The position numbers and the translations under genes were made by a program. This document shows positions 31,881 through 41,911 of a DNA stretch of 64,000 nucleotides, one piece after another (position 1 is the stretch's first letter; each line of letters opens with the position of its first letter). Below the pieces are notes generated by a model that was given only the letters and a program-made list of their open reading frames with translations, ran no database searches and had not been told where the DNA came from. Source of the DNA: Arion vulgaris (Eukaryota > Mollusca > Gastropoda > Stylommatophora > Arionidae); the NCBI GenBank assembly GCA_020796225.1, contig CM036767.1:10589927-10653926 (forward strand), written 5' to 3'.

Positions 31881-32075
31881 TTGCCCGCGTGCCCAGCGTG
31901 TTCGTAGCGCGTTGGACTACGGGTGACTAGTCCTCTGTAAGTGCGGGTTCAACTCCGCGAACTGGCAGAAAAGCTACAGGTTCCCCAGATTTACGGTGTT
32001 CGTGGCACCGAGTCGAAGGGTTACGATGCCCATGACACCGAGCCGAAGAGATATCAGCTCAAGTGCTTCTTTCTT
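31881..32075 (+). mobile_element. SINE-A copy 4
   Basis: The head gtgcccagcgtgttcgtagc and B-box-like ggttcaactccg are present, then the two ccgaa blocks. The usual A tail is replaced by a (TTTC)n run that leads into a LINE fragment. Confidence 0.8.
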
Positions 32076-32084
32076 TCTTTCTTT

Positions 32085-32462
32085 CTCGAATCCTGTATGC
32101 CTCACAGCGTCAGGTCAGGAAGAGATTTCTAAAACGGGCCCTAGTATGCGCTTCGTAGATAGTCTCTTTCGTCGCCTCTGTTATCTCTGAGGTCCATCTT
32201 TTGCGTGCCGGCCTTTTGCTTTGTACCCATTGTATCGGAGCAGCATTGCTCTTTGAGGTGCACTGTCTGATAGTAATCTGCTTACGTGACCGAACCATTT
32301 AATTTGTTGTTTCTTGATGAAGTCTAGTACTGATGTTGTACCCACTTTTTCCTGATGTCTTCATTTCTCAACCGGTCTCTTCTTGTTACACCCAGCATTC
32401 TGCGTAGACACTTCATCTCTGTTGTGACTAGTTTTCTTCTATCGTTTGCTGGATCGGAAATT
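32085..32462 (-). pseudogene. RTE-like LINE C-terminal fragment (W)
   Basis: The minus strand encodes RKQITIRQCTSKSNAAPIQW, then KRPARKRWTSEITEATKETI and YEAHTRARFRNLFLT. Further upstream (to 32462) are degraded RT-end segments. It contains no intact catalytic motif. Confidence 0.72.
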
Positions 32463-32828
32463 TTTTTAAAATTATTTTTTTAAACAGAGCTCGTTTACTT
32501 ACCTTTCTCAAGCCGATGACACCCTTTGAGCTAATGGCAGCAACAAATGCCTCCCATTCTTCTCTGTTCTTATCCGTCCTCCGTAACGTGTTCCAGCTGT
32601 GAATCGTTTCTTTCTTAGTATTTCTTCTACTATTCTCTTCTAAGTCGTTTTAATTTTTCGACGTTTTCGTTTGCCCTCTGGTGTCTATCTCAGTGCATTT
32701 TTCGGGATACAGTAAGTCTCCATGCGTATCCCATGTCCGATCCATATCCAACGTCTCATTTAGGCGAGGATGTTCATGTTCTCTTGCTGACACTGTAAGA
32801 AGTTCTTTGTCTACATATCATAAGATGT
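32463..32828. other. Spacer, possible decayed LINE, no gene seen
   Basis: The minus strand shows scattered basic, glutamate-rich frames that may be old LINE sequence. I cannot support a specific call. Confidence 0.35.
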
Positions 32829-32829
32829 A

Positions 32830-32907
32830 CAGGGTGTTCATGATAAAGGTAGCCCGATTGGAAGATCAAAACTTGTCAATCGGGCTACTTTTATCTTGAA
32901 CACCCTG
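32830..32907. mobile_element. MITE-H hairpin copy 1
   Basis: A 78-bp near-perfect palindrome: cagggtgttcatgataaagg, tagcccgattg, a short loop, then caatcgggctacttttatct and tgaacaccctg. TA flanks both sides (32828-32829 and 32908-32909). Confidence 0.85.
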
Positions 32908-33126
32908 TATATGATTATCTAGGAGTTAATTCTACAGTTGTCTTTGATCAACGGCCACGCAATGGCTGAGGTAAAAACCGGTGCATTGAATTCAATCATT
33001 CTGCTTTTAGTCACCTTTGAAAGCATAAATTGCACTAACCACAGAGCCACATTGAGTCTCAAATAATCCAAGAAGCACAAAGCAATTCTTTTCCACGACA
33101 AGTGTGTATTAATGCGAATGGGAAAC

Positions 33127-33377
33127 TTCTTCTTCTTCTTTGCGTTCGTTCTTTACAACCAATTTTAATCACTCTTTGTGATATGTTTGATCTTTGCCAA
33201 TAACGTGTATACGTTGCACATTAGTTTGGTAGGTCCCTAAACGCATAGACTTCTACACGTTTAGGACACGTGCATCCGATTTCAGTCAAACCTCCTTAGT
33301 CGCCTCTTATGACATGTGGCAGGTAACAGTGGTTCTATTCTTTACACCCGAATTTGGGCCCCGGTAACCACTCGGGC
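33127..33377 (-). mobile_element. SINE-B copy
   Basis: Full-length minus copy with a duplication close to atgggaaac/atggaaac at its borders (near 33118-33126 and 33378-33385). Diagnostic blocks are all present. Confidence 0.82.
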
Positions 33378-33379
33378 AT

Positions 33380-34510
33380 GGAAACTTAACGAAGGCGAAA
33401 CTTAACGAAAGGGACAGTACTAGAAATTATATTTCATGTGAGTTTTAAATTTCATAAAACTATGTTTTTGGGGGGTTTTTGTTACGAAATATCAAGCATG
33501 AAATAATGTAGTTTTACAAAGTATACCTGCAGATTAAACCTACGTTTCTATCAAAAGGACTTTATCAAGCAACAGATAACAGATGCATAACATAATGAAG
33601 GGAACATAAGATAACAAAAGGAGAAAAAAAACATCTCTCAGCGAAACAGGATTGGGGGTGGGTGTATGATATTAAATTTGAGCTAAAAATGGAAGATGAA
33701 AACTAAGAAAAAATGAAAAATTGAGAGCAAATATGCAGCAATGAGAAATTTCAGTTTGAGTTTGGAATATTTTCAGACCTTTCAAACGACCTTAAGTCTT
33801 TGCTTTCACCGCTTAGCTACCAAGACCCTGGTTACTAATTTAATTGTATGCTACGTGTGTGTGTGTATGTGTAATATATGTGTGTTAAATAATAAACATA
33901 AACTTTTGATGAATTAATTTGGTTTCGGCAGAAATAATGTGAAGAACACTAAACCTCTACCCTCCTCAATCTTAATGTTTAAGCCAGAAGGGATCAGATT
34001 TAAATTCACAAACAACATGCTTCCCCCCATCAGTCACGCATTTCTTTAATGATGTATGTAGTAGCAGTTTCGCACACAATCTTTCCTCAGAATCTGATTG
34101 GCTGAGACGTGTACACTGAAGAACGCACGGATCAGGAAGTGCGAACGTTGTTTTGATGTGTTAGAAGATCTGCCCGTCTAACCTGCCAAGCAGATGGCGT
34201 AAAAATCAGCCAATTTATAGCTTCAGGGTGATTGACGAGATCATATTATGACAGATGACGACTGGCATCCGTCACTGTAGACAGGTCACGTCAAGGAAGG
34301 ATTACCAGGATCAACCGTTAAGGTCGCTTTCGAATACATTAACCAGCGAGTTGTTGCTAAATGGTGCGTCAGGAAGCATAACTCAAAAAATCTGTCTAAA
34401 GCTCTGCAAACATGTATATGTGTATTATGTGCCTGAACGGGAGCTCAGTAAAGAAATACGAGAAGCTAGAATCAGATAACGGGATAGGCATGCTTTGCTT
34501 AGCTCTGCAC
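33380..34510. other. Long spacer; one Penelope-like motif
   Basis: Mostly AT-rich DNA without a coding motif. Near 33540-33590 the segment cctacgtttctatcaaaagg then actttatcaagcaac matches the Penelope-like arms at 44.95 and 45.07 kb. The (TG)n run at 33855 is a simple repeat. Confidence 0.45.
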
Positions 34511-34741
34511 TTGGTTAGGCTAGTGGTTTGTTAGGCTAACGTTGGTTAGGTTAGCGGTTGGTAGGCTAGAGGTAGGTTTTTTTAACATCGGTTAGGCTAA
34601 ACTCGGTTGGAGGTTATTGGCGGTAGGCTAACATCTGTTAGGCTAGCGGTAGGTTAGGTTAACATCGGTTAGGCTAAAGTTGGTTAGGCTAGCGGTTGGC
34701 TAGGCTAGCGGTCGGTTAGGCAAGCATTTGTTAGGCTAGTG
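34511..34741. repeat. Degenerate ttaggctaacatcggt array, left block
   Basis: Irregular 14-17-bp units with ggttaggcta as the invariant part and spacer variants (acatc, gcggt, gttg). It is interrupted by a hAT-like element at 34742 and continues at 35182. The TTAGGC substring is not in a telomere-like uninterrupted run. Confidence 0.85.
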
Positions 34742-35181
34742 CAGCGTTTCCCAAAGTGGGCGGTACGCCCCCCAGTGGGCGCTGAAGCGTTCTAGGGGGA
34801 CGATAGTGGGTTCAGAAGAATGTTGGGGGGTGTTCAGGGATTAGGGGTCGGTGGCTCCTTAAAGAATAAATTAATAATAAATATTTTAAAATAAATTGTT
34901 TTCGTGATTTTGCGATTGAATAATCATTTAAAATTTGAATTCTCATTTTAATTCATCTTATGCCCGTCTTACACGATCCATTTTTCATCAATTTTTCTAT
35001 TTCATGTATATAATCATTTGAAAATTGACTATGTATTACAGAAATATATATCAATTTTCTATGTCGAAGTGAAAATAGAGCATGTATATGGGGGTTGGCA
35101 AACTGTTATGATGTAGAGGGGCATTACAAAGTTTATGTTGTGCAAAGTGGGCGGTGGACCGAAAATGTTTGGGAATCTATG
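34742..35181 (+). mobile_element. hAT-like element with CAGCGTTTCCCAAA end
   Basis: A 440-bp element with left end cagcgtttcccaaagtgggc and right end tttgggaatctatg, giving imperfect TIRs. The flanking octamers ggctagtg (34734-34741) and ggctagag (35182-35189) fit an 8-bp duplication. A subterminal palindrome gggcggtacgcccc follows the left end. No coding frame. Confidence 0.7.
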
Positions 35182-35571
35182 GGCTAGAGGTTCGTTAGGC
35201 TGGTGGTCATGATTGGCTAATCGGTTGATAGATGTTAGGCTGATGGTCGGTTAGGCTAATAGGTGGCTACTGATCGTTAGACTAGCGGTCGGTAGGCTAT
35301 GATCGGTTAGACTAGCGGTCTGTAGGCTAACATAGAAGTTAGGCTAGTGATCGTAAGGCTAACATCAGTTAGGCTAACATCGTTTAGGCTAGGGGTCGGT
35401 TAGGCTAACGTTTCGTTAGGCTAACATCATTAGGCTAATATCGGTTAGGCTATGGTCAGTTAGACTAGCGGTCGGTTAGGCTAACATCGGTTAGGCTAGT
35501 GATCTGTAAGGCTAACATCAGTTAGGTAACATCGTAGGCAGAGATCAGTTAGCTGCGTTGATTAGGCTAAT
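35182..35571. repeat. Degenerate ttaggctaacatcggt array, right block
   Basis: The same irregular unit as the left block, with more gaps and substitutions. The array was contiguous before the hAT-like insertion. Confidence 0.85.
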
Positions 35572-35659
35572 GATGAACAGCATTCTCAACAAAATGAACA
35601 AATCACAATAATATAAACATAATAATATTGGCCAGTAAAGTGTGTTTGGGGGTATCCTT

Positions 35660-35873
35660 CTTCTTTCTTTTCTCGACTCCTGTTTACCTCACAGCGTCAG
35701 GTCAAGAAGAGATTTCTAGAACGGGCCCTTGTATGCGCTTCGTAGATATTGTCTTTTGTCGCCTCTGTTATCTCTGAGATCCATCTTTTGCATGGGCGGC
35801 CTTTTGCTTTGTACCCATTGTATCGGAGCAGCATTGCTCTTTGAGGTGCACTGTCTGTTGGTAATCTGCTTGC
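35660..35873 (-). pseudogene. RTE-like LINE C-terminal fragment (W)
   Basis: Near-identical in order to 32085-32300 on the minus strand: a QITNRQCTSKSNAAPIQW segment, then a basic stretch and the ctcacagcgtcaggtcaaga end. A SINE-C head scrap (35874-35927) abuts its right end. Confidence 0.7.
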
Positions 35874-35989
35874 AGTGGTACTATTCTTTGCTTCCCTTGC
35901 GGGCCCCGAGAACCCGAGGGCGAGAAAGATTACAAACTAAATCTTCTACACAATATGTTCCCCATCTTGTAAATTACATCAGAAACACT

Positions 35990-36107
35990 GACTATGGGTT
36001 TCGTGCTCTATCGCTGAGATCTTCCCCTGTAAGAAAAAGATCGGGCACACATGGCTACTTACCTAAGTACAATGATGATGGAAAAATCAATCAATCAATC
36101 AATCAAA
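35990..36107 (+). mobile_element. SINE-T 3' portion
   Basis: Blocks cgtgctctatcgctgagatc, gtaagaaaaagatc and cacacatggctacttac are followed by an (ATCA)n tail. A 5'-truncated copy. Confidence 0.65.
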
Positions 36108-36168
36108 CCCGTATCTGTCTCGCTTTCCGTCTTCCCCTTCGAATGGTCCAACTCGCCCCAACCACCAC

Positions 36169-36437
36169 GCCCGTGTGGTACCGGGGCCCGTAAGGGAAGC
36201 AAAGAATAGTACCACTGCAACCTACAATGCATGTCGTAAGAGGCGACTAATGTAGTCCCTAAGGGATGCTGCCCTAGAAAATAAAAAACAGCGCAGAAAT
36301 CGGATGTGCTGGCCTACTTGTAGGTGCATAACTGGGACAGCGTACAATCTCTCTTAGGCTCAGATCACATACAAATCACAAAGAGTGGTTGACAAGTGGT
36401 CGATATGGAGCGCTCGAAGAAGAAGAAGAAGAAGAAT
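36169..36437 (+). mobile_element. SINE-C copy, full length
   Basis: It starts with cgcccgtgtggtaccggggc and has aagcaaagaatagtaccact, aatgcatgtcgtaagaggcg, gaaatcggatgtgctggcct and agtggtcgatatggagcg, then a clean GAA tail. It shows the SINE-C head in full. Confidence 0.88.
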
Positions 36438-36439
36438 AT

Positions 36440-37250
36440 CCACTCAACAGTGATAACTAAACGTCACCCGTTTGACCTCCATCAGGCCACTACTAAAGCA
36501 AGTTGAAATGGACAAGTCACGTGACTAATGTCCAAGAACTAATGAGAGCAGCCATAAATCAGCCCATAATGGATCCAGAACCAACAGCACAGACCCGGAT
36601 GTCAGAAACTAGTAGCTATTCTGGAGACGAAACATCTCTTAAGTCTCTGGTGTCCGTCAGCCATTGTAGAGATTCGCCCTCCTGTCCATAATGACGGATG
36701 GTGGAAAGATGAACTCCCCATACTTGGAAATTTTAAAAGGGGAAATGTACGGAGTGTGTGTGAGAGAGAGCAAGAGAGAGCAAGAGAGAGAGACGCTGCA
36801 CAGAAAAACAAGATAAGTTTTAAGAACCCTAAGGGAAAGCACCGAAGCCAATGAGTATGATAAATAAATCAGGATCGTTCCGTGCTGTGATACAGAAAGG
36901 CGGCCGCATCAGGCCGCACCGTAAGGGGGCGACATAAGCAGCGAAGTAAAACAAAATTTGAACCATTCAATAATTAAAAATCTTTACGCAACGCTTTTCT
37001 ATATTGATCTATGTTATTCCGATATTGATCTATGTTATTCCGATATTAATGTACACGATTTATGATGTACCGGCGTCTCTGTCTAAGTGCGTTCGGTACC
37101 CCTTTAATTTCGGTTTCTGGTGCAGATGCATCGTTGGCGAGCGATCACCGAAAGACTTTAAAGAAAAAACATTTAAGAGGCGGCATGTCAAAGACTTGCA
37201 TCATACTGAGAACATATACCGCACGGCCCTGCAATAAATAGATACTGAAC
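36440..37250. other. Spacer; SINE-K scrap, no gene seen
   Basis: The only recognisable piece is at 36816-36880 (ataagttttaagaaccctaa, then tgagtatgataaataaat), similar to the outer part of SINE-K near 16.07 kb and to 57.43 kb. The rest shows no repeat or coding motif. A (GA)n run lies near 36765-36792. Confidence 0.45.
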
Positions 37251-37255
37251 AAATA

Positions 37256-37333
37256 CAGGGTGTTCGAGATAAAAGTAGCCCGATTGGCAAGTTTTTATTT
37301 GTCAACAGGGCTACTTTTATCTTGAACACCCTG
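37256..37333. mobile_element. MITE-H hairpin copy 2
   Basis: A 78-bp palindrome: cagggtgttcgagataaaag at the left, cttttatcttgaacaccctg at the right. TA precedes it; GA follows, so the right TA has mutated. Confidence 0.8.
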
Positions 37334-37339
37334 GAGGCT

Positions 37340-37540
37340 TCCTGAAAAAACACAATTACCAAACACAGAATTCGAACCACAAACTTTAGATGGCTGGTTT
37401 TTCTCTGAAAACGCTTATCTGCAGGGCTAGGCAATGGTTGCCGTGAAAATTTAGGTTGGGGTTCGAATCATGTGTATGGTCAATTTTCTGGGGTCAATTC
37501 AGGAGGCCCTTAATACATGTTTAATAATTTTTCTCGTACC
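37340..37540. mobile_element. SINE-K-like inverted pair
   Basis: Left: tcctgaaaaaacacaattac then cacagaattcgaacc (minus). Right: ggggttcgaatcatgtgtat then ggtcaattttctgg and aggaggcccttaataca (plus). The two tRNA-like B-box regions face each other, as at 16.06-16.79 kb. Confidence 0.5.
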
Positions 37541-37541
37541 G

Positions 37542-37751
37542 TTATACGTTACATAGGGCCTGCAAGTAATTTCTCCATACCACTCTATCCTGGGCAACTC
37601 GCTCAATCTCCTCCATGGAACTAAAACCGATATTTCCTGCCTCTCTCAGCAAAATTTGTTTCAGGGTCTCCTTAGGTCGTCCTTTCTTTCTTGAGCCCTT
37701 TGTATCCCACTTCAATGCCTGCTTTGATATCCGTTGATCATTTCTCCTCAA
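37542..37751 (-). pseudogene. RTE-like LINE C-terminal fragment
   Basis: The minus frame encodes SKQALKWDTKGSRKKGRPKE, then REAGNIGFSSMEEIERVAQ and VVWRNYLQALCNV. The same segment occurs at 46.93-47.13 kb. The upstream part has been altered by a 76-bp tandem expansion. Confidence 0.72.
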
Positions 37752-37985
37752 GGTGTGTTCAACATATCTCCATCTTCTCTTTCAAATTACAGTTGTTACT
37801 AGTGGTTGACCAGACATTTCTTCTCAAGGTGTGTTCAACATATCTCCATCTTCTCTTCTATAAAGTTGTTACTAGTGATTGACCAGACATTTCTTCTATA
37901 GGTGTGTCCAACATATCTCCATCTTCTCCTTCATAAAATTGTACTCAGTGATTGTCAGACATTTCTTCTTATGGTGTAAATATCT
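37738..37985. repeat. 76-bp tandem repeat, about 3 units, in LINE
   Basis: Units carry aaggtgtgttcaacatatct, ccatcttctc, gttgttactagtg and gaccagacatttcttct. The first unit overlaps LINE coding sequence, so the array grew inside the LINE remnant. Confidence 0.8.
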
Positions 37986-38082
37986 ATCTTTTCTTAGTTG
38001 TCCAGACAGTACATATCTTGTGTTTATTGCAAATTTATGTGTTCCGTAGCTTCCGTTGTGATTCTTTAGAAGAAAAAAACCT

Positions 38083-39065
38083 ACTTATTATCTTATCTTA
38101 ACTGCATTTGCCGTGAAGCGTCGTGGGGAGATTTAGTTTTCTATCTTGTGCCAGGTGTGTTGCGCTTGACGTTGTCAGTCCATGCTTTCGTGGGGACGCT
38201 GAGATGTTATCTATCCATCGTGTTCTTGGCCTGCCTCGTGCTCTGCACCATGAGTGTCGATTATTGTAGGCACGTGATGGTAGTAAATGTGGTTCTATTC
38301 TCATTAGATGGCCGAACAACTTTATTCTTTGCTTCTCGATGTACTGTATGCATGGTATAGTACCAACGATGCTTCTGATATTCTCGTTTCTCCTCTATCT
38401 CTCCTTGTAACGTTGACATCTTTTCGTAGACATCTTATTTCACATGTTATAATCTTTCTTTCTTGTGTCTTAGTCAGGGCCATGTTTGGCACTGATAGTA
38501 GAGTTGGAATAAATATTATTTAATCCCGTCATGCCTAGTGACACATGGGGCTTCAGAAAGGACTTTCCATGCTTTCCTGTCCCGTGCAACCTTCAGCGCA
38601 GAGCCCCACGTCAGAGATGCGGTGTCCAGTTCCTCTTCCATCATGCCCCAGCATGGGCTTCCTTGCGGCTTTCACCCATACTGTTCATGCTGACAGTGGT
38701 ACTCTGTCTCAAGACCGCTGGGCATCGAGAGCATTTTTTCCTTTTGAAGTTTCTGTAACATTTTTTCTTTTTATGGGGCAGAGTTGTTAGCACTGCGCCC
38801 AACCCCAACCTGGAGGACCAGGAGGCCACATTTAGTCTGACCTCTCACCTTGGACCTGTCCGGCATGGGTAACCCTTCCAGGAACAGAACGTTCCTGCCG
38901 GCATAGCTTTCTGGATCATTGAGGCACGAAGCCCCCACCACTACAAGGTAATGGCCTCATGGGGGTAATGGCCTCATGGGGGCGAAATAAATATGCAGTT
39001 TATCAATTGTCGTTTGACTGCCATGTTAATGTTTGGATGTTTTAATAGTGGTGACAGTTGGTATA
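38083..39065 (-). pseudogene. LINE-L copy 2, minus strand (filled-site copy)
   Basis: It parallels 20943-21456 closely but is split at aataaatat by a 468-bp insertion (38518-38985). The minus frame gives FGHLMRIEPHLLPSRAYNN, then CRARGRPRTRWIDNI. It ends with a ttatcttatctta tail. It has frameshifts. Confidence 0.75.
38518..38985 (-). mobile_element. Deletion derivative of the RTE LINE (468 bp)
   Basis: On the minus strand it holds about 325 bp matching the first part of the RTE LINE (5435-5757) joined directly to about 140 bp matching its end (8568-8709). The endonuclease and RT are absent. The join lies near 38650, at gcccatgctggg followed by gcatgatggaaga. It is flanked by the 9-bp duplication aataaatat (38509-38517 and 38986-38994). 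The leading ccccatgaggccattac block is present twice at its 5' end. It is a non-autonomous, retrotransposed element that probably used RTE proteins in trans. Confidence 0.85.
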
Positions 39066-39074
39066 CCTACTTAT

Positions 39075-39295
39075 TAACTTGATCATAAGATAGATGACAA
39101 TGATGGTAATAATGACAACAATGATGAATCGGATGAGGACATTGGCGATGTTGATAATTCCGAGGATGAGGATGATTATGAAGATGATGAGAATAACGGT
39201 AATCATGAGTTTAGATATGATGAAGAGGAGGAAATGGATGATGATGATAATGAGGAGGAGAAGGATGATAATGCTCATGAATCAAACAAAATGTT
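39075..39295. repeat. GAT-rich imperfect microsatellite
   Basis: Trinucleotide-like gat/aat/gag sequence, open in several frames (Met/Ile/Asp-rich). A compositional artefact, not a gene. Confidence 0.8.
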
Positions 39296-39434
39296 GACTC
39301 TATATTTCTGGACAAGTTAACATGGCGGGTGTCACTACTTCTTGTTATTATATAACCATCATCTACACCATTTCTGAGCCAGATCTTTAACAACGCAAGT
39401 AAACCTTCTGATGACCACAGTGTTCTTTGAGCAT

Positions 39435-39820
39435 ATTCGGGACGACATCAGAGAGAGAGAGAGAGAGTAGGCAGAAGAAAAAAAAGACGAACAATTGCAA
39501 AGATAAAATGAGCAAATAAACAAAGAAAAAGAAGAAAGAATAAAGAATACAAAACGGATAAGAAGAATAAAAAGAGAAGAAGAAGAAAGGGACAAGAAAG
39601 AGAAAAAGAAAGAAGAGAAAAAAGAAAGAAAGGAAAAAGAAGAAAAATAATGAGAGGAAAGGAAGAAAGAAAAAGGTGATGTGAAAAAATGGAAAGAACA
39701 TAAGACAGAAAGAAAGACAGAAGCAAACAAAGAAAAGAGAAAGAATCAGAACAAGAATTAAAAAAGAAAATCGAAGAAAAATAAGAAGAAGAAGAAGAAG
39801 AAGAAGAAGAAACAGTAAGT
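39435..39820. repeat. Purine-rich tract
   Basis: Nearly all A and G on the + strand (agaaagaaagaa and similar), ending in (GAA)n. Ser/Phe/Leu-rich frames on the minus strand are artefacts. The GAA run at the right may be the tail of a retroposed copy. Confidence 0.8.
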
Positions 39821-39844
39821 AATTATTATCTAAGGTATCACATT

Positions 39845-39940
39845 ACCTTCTTCTTCTTTTGCCTTAGCTCGCTATGAACTCATGCCTAGTCATGGTGTCT
39901 GGTAAGGTGCTTCTGTCTGATCTTTATCAATGTCCCACGC
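39845..39940 (-). repeat. Family-U fragment
   Basis: It matches 3640-3775 in order (ctcgctatgaactca, then tagtcatggtgtct and a ctgatctttat block) and is followed by SINE-A copy 5. Confidence 0.45.
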
Positions 39941-39941
39941 C

Positions 39942-40114
39942 ATTTTTTTTTTGATCCAGAAGCACTTCAGCTTTCAGTTCTTCGTTTCGGTACCAGGTAC
40001 ACGGTAAATCTGGAGAACCTGTGACTTTTCTGCCAGCCGGGGAAATGAACCTGCACTCACAGGAAGCTTATCACCAATCGTCCAACGCGCTACGAACACG
40101 TTGGGCAGGCGGGC
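39942..40114 (-). mobile_element. SINE-A copy 5
   Basis: Starts with a T-run and gatccagaagcacttcagc, has a shortened body, and ends with gtccaacgcgctacgaacac then gttgggcaggcgggc. About 35 bp of the ccgaa region is missing. Confidence 0.8.
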
Positions 40115-40781
40115 GCCCCCGCATACAGACCTGCCTTCTCCAAGTTCACATGTATGTCTCACATTATAAATCCTAAAGCCTCCACAATCTAAAAATTTGA
40201 GAACCGTCATGAAATCTTGTAAAATTGACAAAACACTTTTTTTTACAAATTTCTTTACACTTTGCACTTGTATTTGTGTACGTGTGTTTGCGTGCGCTAT
40301 ACTAAACATGTCAAGTGAACGATCATGTATCTACACGTAGATAATACAATCTGATGAATATTTACCCGCCTAAACATGAGACCCTTCAAACTGATGAAGA
40401 AAACGATCTCAACGTCAAATGTTGCCTTTGTTGTTGACATTTTGCTTTCCTAATTGTGTGAACTATCAACTCTGAAGTGGTGATCGTCTATCTGTAAAAT
40501 CAAATTGAGGCAATGTGAAATATGTTATCACGGCGGATCTTATCAACTTAGTTACAGGTTAAGAAAGAGTTAATAGTACTTATATACTTCTGACAGACAT
40601 CTGGGAGATGGTTAGAACAAGTCCTGGTCGAGCTAGAGAGCAGTTGACATATTGGTTTGATTACAAGCCACTTAAGTGATAATCAAATATTTGTTTTGAC
40701 ATGCGTTTGTTGATTAAACATGTTACTTGAGGTTTAGAGAGGATGCGTACGTGGTTTTAGTCATGTTAGCGATCACAACAT
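40115..40781. other. Spacer, no gene seen
   Basis: No repeat family or coding motif recognised. Confidence 0.45.
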
Positions 40782-40822
40782 TTCTTCTTCTTCTTCTTTG
40801 CGTTCGGTTTCGTATGCTCGTC

Positions 40823-41166
40823 TCTCTCTCTTCCTCTCGCGATCACCGCCCAGACCGATGTACCAGACCTCCCCTTAAATTCTATTCATGTGGAAATCTG
40901 ATTCATACAGCCTTAGCATTGGTGTGTTTTACGTCACATCTTCAGCACCATTTGGAGCTCTGGTGTTTATCATTCGGTGATGTGTTCGGTTTCAGCCAGC
41001 GTTTACTCGGTTCGCTCTCCGTTCTGTAGCCATCTAGTGTTTTGTTACGGTGTGGGATAGCTAGCCTAACCCCCAACCTCCTTAGTCGCCTCTTACGACA
41101 TGCATGGCAGGTAACAGTGGTTCTATTCTTTACACCCCAATTTGGGCCCCGGTAACCACTAGGGTG
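40823..41166 (-). mobile_element. SINE-G copy nested in LINE-R2
   Basis: Full-length minus copy: the TC run at the left is its (GA)n tail, followed by gatgtaccagacc, ttcatgtggaaatctgattc, cacatcttcagcaccatttg and the head gggccccggtaaccactagg. The flanks gtatgctcgtc (40812-40822) and gtatgttcatc (41167-41177) are an aged 11-bp duplication. Confidence 0.85.
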
Positions 41167-41202
41167 GTATGTTCATCTAAATCATGAGATGGGTTGCCTC
41201 TA

Positions 41203-41537
41203 TCTTCTTCTTCTTTGCGTTCGCTCTTTACAACTAATTTTAATCACTCTTTGTTATACATGGTGTTCAAGATAAAAGTAGCCCGATTGATAAATGAAAA
41301 CTTTCCGATCGGGCTACTTTTATCTTGAACACCCTGTATCTGTGGTCTTTGCCAAGAACGTGTATACGTTGCACATTGGTTTGGTAGGTCCCTAAACGCA
41401 AAGACTTCTACACGCTTAGGACACGTGCATCCGATTTCAGCCAAACCTCCTTAGTCGCCTCTTACGACATGCGTGCTAGGTAACAGTGGTTCTATTCTTT
41501 ACACCCCGAATTTAGGCCCCTTTAACCACTCGGACGA
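41203..41537 (-). mobile_element. SINE-B copy nested in LINE-R2
   Basis: Minus-strand SINE-B that itself contains MITE-H copy 3 at 41259-41336. Flanks ggttgcctctat (ending at 41202) and ggtttcctctat (41538-41549) form a 12-bp duplication with one mismatch. Confidence 0.85.
41259..41336. mobile_element. MITE-H hairpin copy 3, nested in SINE-B
   Basis: A 78-bp palindrome: catggtgttcaagataaaag at the left, cttttatcttgaacaccctg at the right. TA flanks it at 41257-41258 and 41337-41338. It splits the ctttgtgatatgtttgatct block of SINE-B. Confidence 0.88.
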
Positions 41538-41911
41538 GGTTTCCTCTATGAAGCTGTATGTCAGTTGGAGTTCTTCGAGTGTTCCCCATAGCTTGCTCTG
41601 TAAGCTTTGTTCATGAGGTCATGTTTCGTTTCATTGGTATATGTATGATGGACATGTGCTTAATGTGCTCTGGAGTCTGTGTTTCTGTCTGACAGGAACA
41701 TTATGCAGTTGAGCAGGCTTTATTCTGTGCATGTGATGATTGAGCCTGCAGTGACCTGTTCTTAGGCGAAAGATTGGTGTGTGCTGTTTTCTGTTTAGTC
41801 TGCTGATGGGATCTTGTGAGTGTTTGCTGTGGGTTTGTTGGCTCCATACCTCTTTGTATTTTCGCTTGATATGTGTCTTGATTTCTGGTAATGACACTGG
41901 GTTTTGTGTTG

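Larger units (their letters stand above)
40782..41911 (-). pseudogene. LINE-R2 3' end, interrupted three times
   Basis: Pieces at 40782-40822, 41167-41202 and 41538-41911 join into one minus-strand LINE-R2 3' end. They read through LPEIKTHIKRKYKEVW, FRLRTGHCRLN, and finally cgaacgcaaagaagaagaag, the 3' terminus also seen at 23.7 kb. The gaps are a SINE-G, a SINE-B and, within that, a MITE-H. Non-functional. Confidence 0.75.

Noticed and set aside
34511..35571. Interstitial telomere (TTAGGC/TTAGG)
   Set aside because: ttaggc occurs once per irregular 14-17-bp unit and never as a pure hexamer run.
39359..39730. Phe/Ser/Leu-rich minus frames resembling membrane proteins
   Set aside because: They arise from the polypurine tract and lack any domain.
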